A DNA stretch of 7,063 bases from Phenylobacterium sp. (lineage in GTDB: Bacteria; Pseudomonadota; Alphaproteobacteria; Caulobacterales; Caulobacteraceae): the NCBI GenBank assembly GCA_028698405.1, contig JAQVDF010000099.1:1-7063 (forward strand), in the 5' to 3' direction. Position 1 is the stretch's first letter, and each line of letters opens with the position of its first letter. Position numbers and translations under genes: made by a program. Under the pieces are notes generated by a model. The model was not told the DNA's origin. It searched no databases and saw only the letters and a list, made by a program, of their open reading frames with translations. Below, in pieces: positions 6,400 to 7,063 of the stretch.

Positions 6400-6705
6400 T
6401 CAGTGCGTCCAGGGAATCTTGCGCCCGAAGGCGAAATTGTCGGCGTAGGCCTTGATGATCTTCTTGGCGGGCTTGGGGTCGATTAGGCGGAAGGCGATGC
6501 CGTGGGCCTGGGCGTAGGCCACGGCCTCCTCCTTGGTCGCGAAGGTCAGGCGAATCTGCCCCTGGGTGTCCGTGGTCTGGGTCCAGCCCATCAGCCGGTC
6601 CGGGCGACGCGCGGCCTGCGCCTCGAATTCCAGCACCCAATCCTTGGTGCGCTGCTTGCCGGACTGCATGGCCGACTTCGACGGACGGTAGATGCGCGCG
6701 AGCAT
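6400..6705 (-). CDS. NADH dehydrogenase (complex I) accessory subunit, NDUFS4 family
   Basis: A 101-residue protein matching the ETC complex I NDUFS4 family over its whole length. Hallmarks in order: ARIYRPSKSAMQSGK (3-17), WVLEFE (23-28), LMGWTQTTDTQGQIRLTF (38-55), the KEEAVAYAQAHGIAFRL helix-strand unit (58-74), KAYADNFAFGR (85-95) and the C-terminal PWTH (98-101). In mitochondria this subunit stabilises the NADH-oxidising module where it meets the quinone module, and alphaproteobacteria share it as an accessory subunit. There is no signal peptide or membrane segment, so it should act on the cytoplasmic arm. ATG 6705 has a GAGG four bases upstream. It is far from any nuo gene and lies between tRNA-Pro (28 bases upstream) and tRNA-Arg (seven bases downstream), all on one strand. 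Confidence 0.93.
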   Translation of the reverse strand: MLARIYRPSKSAMQSGKQRTKDWVLEFEAQAARRPDRLMGWTQTTDTQGQIRLTFATKEEAVAYAQAHGIAFRLIDPKPAKKIIKAYADNFAFGRKIPWTH

Positions 6706-6733
6706 GTGACCTCAAATCCTTTCCCGTCGGCGC

Positions 6734-6810
6734 TGGTCGGGGCGGCGTGATTCGAACACGCGACCCTCTGCTCCCAAAGCAGATGCGCTACCAGGCTGCG
6801 CTACGCCCCG
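6734..6810 (-). tRNA. tRNA-Pro(TGG) with encoded CCA
   Basis: The minus strand folds into a full cloverleaf: acceptor CGGGGCG/CGCCCCG, D stem GCGC/GCGC, anticodon stem TCTGC/GCAGA with loop TTTGGGA, five-base variable loop GGGTC, and T stem GCGTG/CACGC with loop TTCGAAT. The anticodon TGG lies at 6774-6776 and reads CCA and, with wobble modification, other CCN proline codons. The discriminator is A and CCA is encoded (6734-6736). A strong hairpin ends flush with its 5' end at 6811. Confidence 0.97.
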
Positions 6811-6838
6811 AAGAGGAGCGCCGACGAGGCGCTCTCTT
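6811..6838 (-). terminator. Strong hairpin between the thioesterase gene and tRNA-Pro
   Basis: Minus-strand AAGAGAGCGCC pairs with GGCGCTCCTCTT around the loop TCGTC, giving about eleven base pairs with one bulged base. It begins 30 bases after the thioesterase stop and ends exactly at the base before the mature tRNA-Pro 5' end. It could act as a terminator or transcript-end stabiliser for the thioesterase mRNA, although there is no proper T-tract beyond CTCCTCTT. It could equally be a leader hairpin removed by RNase P. Confidence 0.45.
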
Positions 6839-6868
6839 GCCACGCGCCGGCCCTGGCCGCAACGCGAC

Positions 6869-7063
6869 CTAGCGGAGCCGTCGGTGCATCAGCTTGAAGA
6901 TGCCCGTGGCGCGGACCAGGTCGCGGCCGCCGACGAAGGCCCGCCCCTCGGCGAAGGCGACCTCCTGGGTGGTGCGGGTGAGCCTGGCCTCGCCGATCAC
7001 CCACTCCCCCGCACGGGTCATGTGCAGGAAATCCACGGACAGATGGATGGTCACCGCGGGCCG
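6869..7063 (-). CDS. PaaI-type hotdog-fold thioesterase, C-terminal part (5' end outside window)
   Basis: The frame is open from the window edge (7063) to TAG 6869-6871 and gives the last 64 residues. The pattern is a central strand VTIHLSVDFLH, a GEWVIGEARLTRTTQ strand-turn-strand, VAFAEGRAFVGGRDLVRATGIFKLM, and a basic tail. This is the C-terminal half of a single hotdog domain like those in PaaI/YbgC-type acyl-CoA thioesterases, which hydrolyse acyl-CoA or aryl-CoA esters. The catalytic residues normally lie in the missing N-terminal half, so substrate and activity cannot be judged. It is the first visible gene of the minus-strand block and may be transcribed towards tRNA-Pro. Confidence 0.75.
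   Translation of the reverse strand, partial: RPAVTIHLSVDFLHMTRAGEWVIGEARLTRTTQEVAFAEGRAFVGGRDLVRATGIFKLMHRRLR

Noticed and set aside
5415..6455. 346-codon plus-strand frame overlapping the PAP2 gene and tRNA-Arg
   Set aside because: Out-of-frame shadow rich in Arg/Pro that runs through a tRNA gene; the PAP2 frame has clear motifs.
6316..6810. tRNA genes as integration sites for a mobile element
   Set aside because: No integrase gene, no repeated tRNA 3' end and no change in composition were seen beside either tRNA.

Overview
The window is a stretch of a high-GC bacterial chromosome, most likely from an alphaproteobacterium; Caulobacterales or a relative is plausible but not proven. Three things point there: an NDUFS4-type complex I accessory subunit, which is typical of Alphaproteobacteria and mitochondria; an AapJ-like amino-acid binding protein; and strongly GC-biased third codon positions. 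Coding density is very high, no stretch longer than 300 bases lacks a gene, and no mobile element, CRISPR array or phage gene was seen.

Left part (1-2793, all + strand): the 3' end of a cyclopropane-fatty-acyl-phospholipid synthase gene, then cysK (cysteine synthase), sseA (3-mercaptopyruvate sulfurtransferase) and a GNAT acetyltransferase gene. The last three overlap at stop and start codons (TGATG and GTGA), so they look like one translationally coupled sulfur-metabolism operon.

Middle (2772-5125): a minus-strand gene for an AapJ-like amino-acid-binding lipoprotein converges on the GNAT gene with a 22-base overlap. It diverges from a plus-strand cystathionine beta-lyase gene (metC) across an 86-base intergenic region. 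No ABC permease or ATPase gene accompanies the binding protein. The sulfur theme (CysK, SseA, MetC) surrounds it, so a role with a sulfur amino acid is possible but unproven.

Right part (5126-7063): a plus-strand multi-spanning PAP2-superfamily membrane protein resembling inositol-phosphorylceramide synthases, followed by a minus-strand block. Read along its own strand, that block runs: the 3' end of a hotdog-fold thioesterase gene, tRNA-Pro(TGG), the NDUFS4-like gene, tRNA-Arg(TCT). The complex I gene sits tightly between two tRNA genes and is probably processed out of a mixed mRNA/tRNA transcript.

Most of the window is ordinary housekeeping. No clearly new defence or mobile system is visible. 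The points worth a second look are the CysK variant, the orphan lipoprotein binding protein, the IPC-synthase-like protein, and the tRNA/mRNA arrangement.
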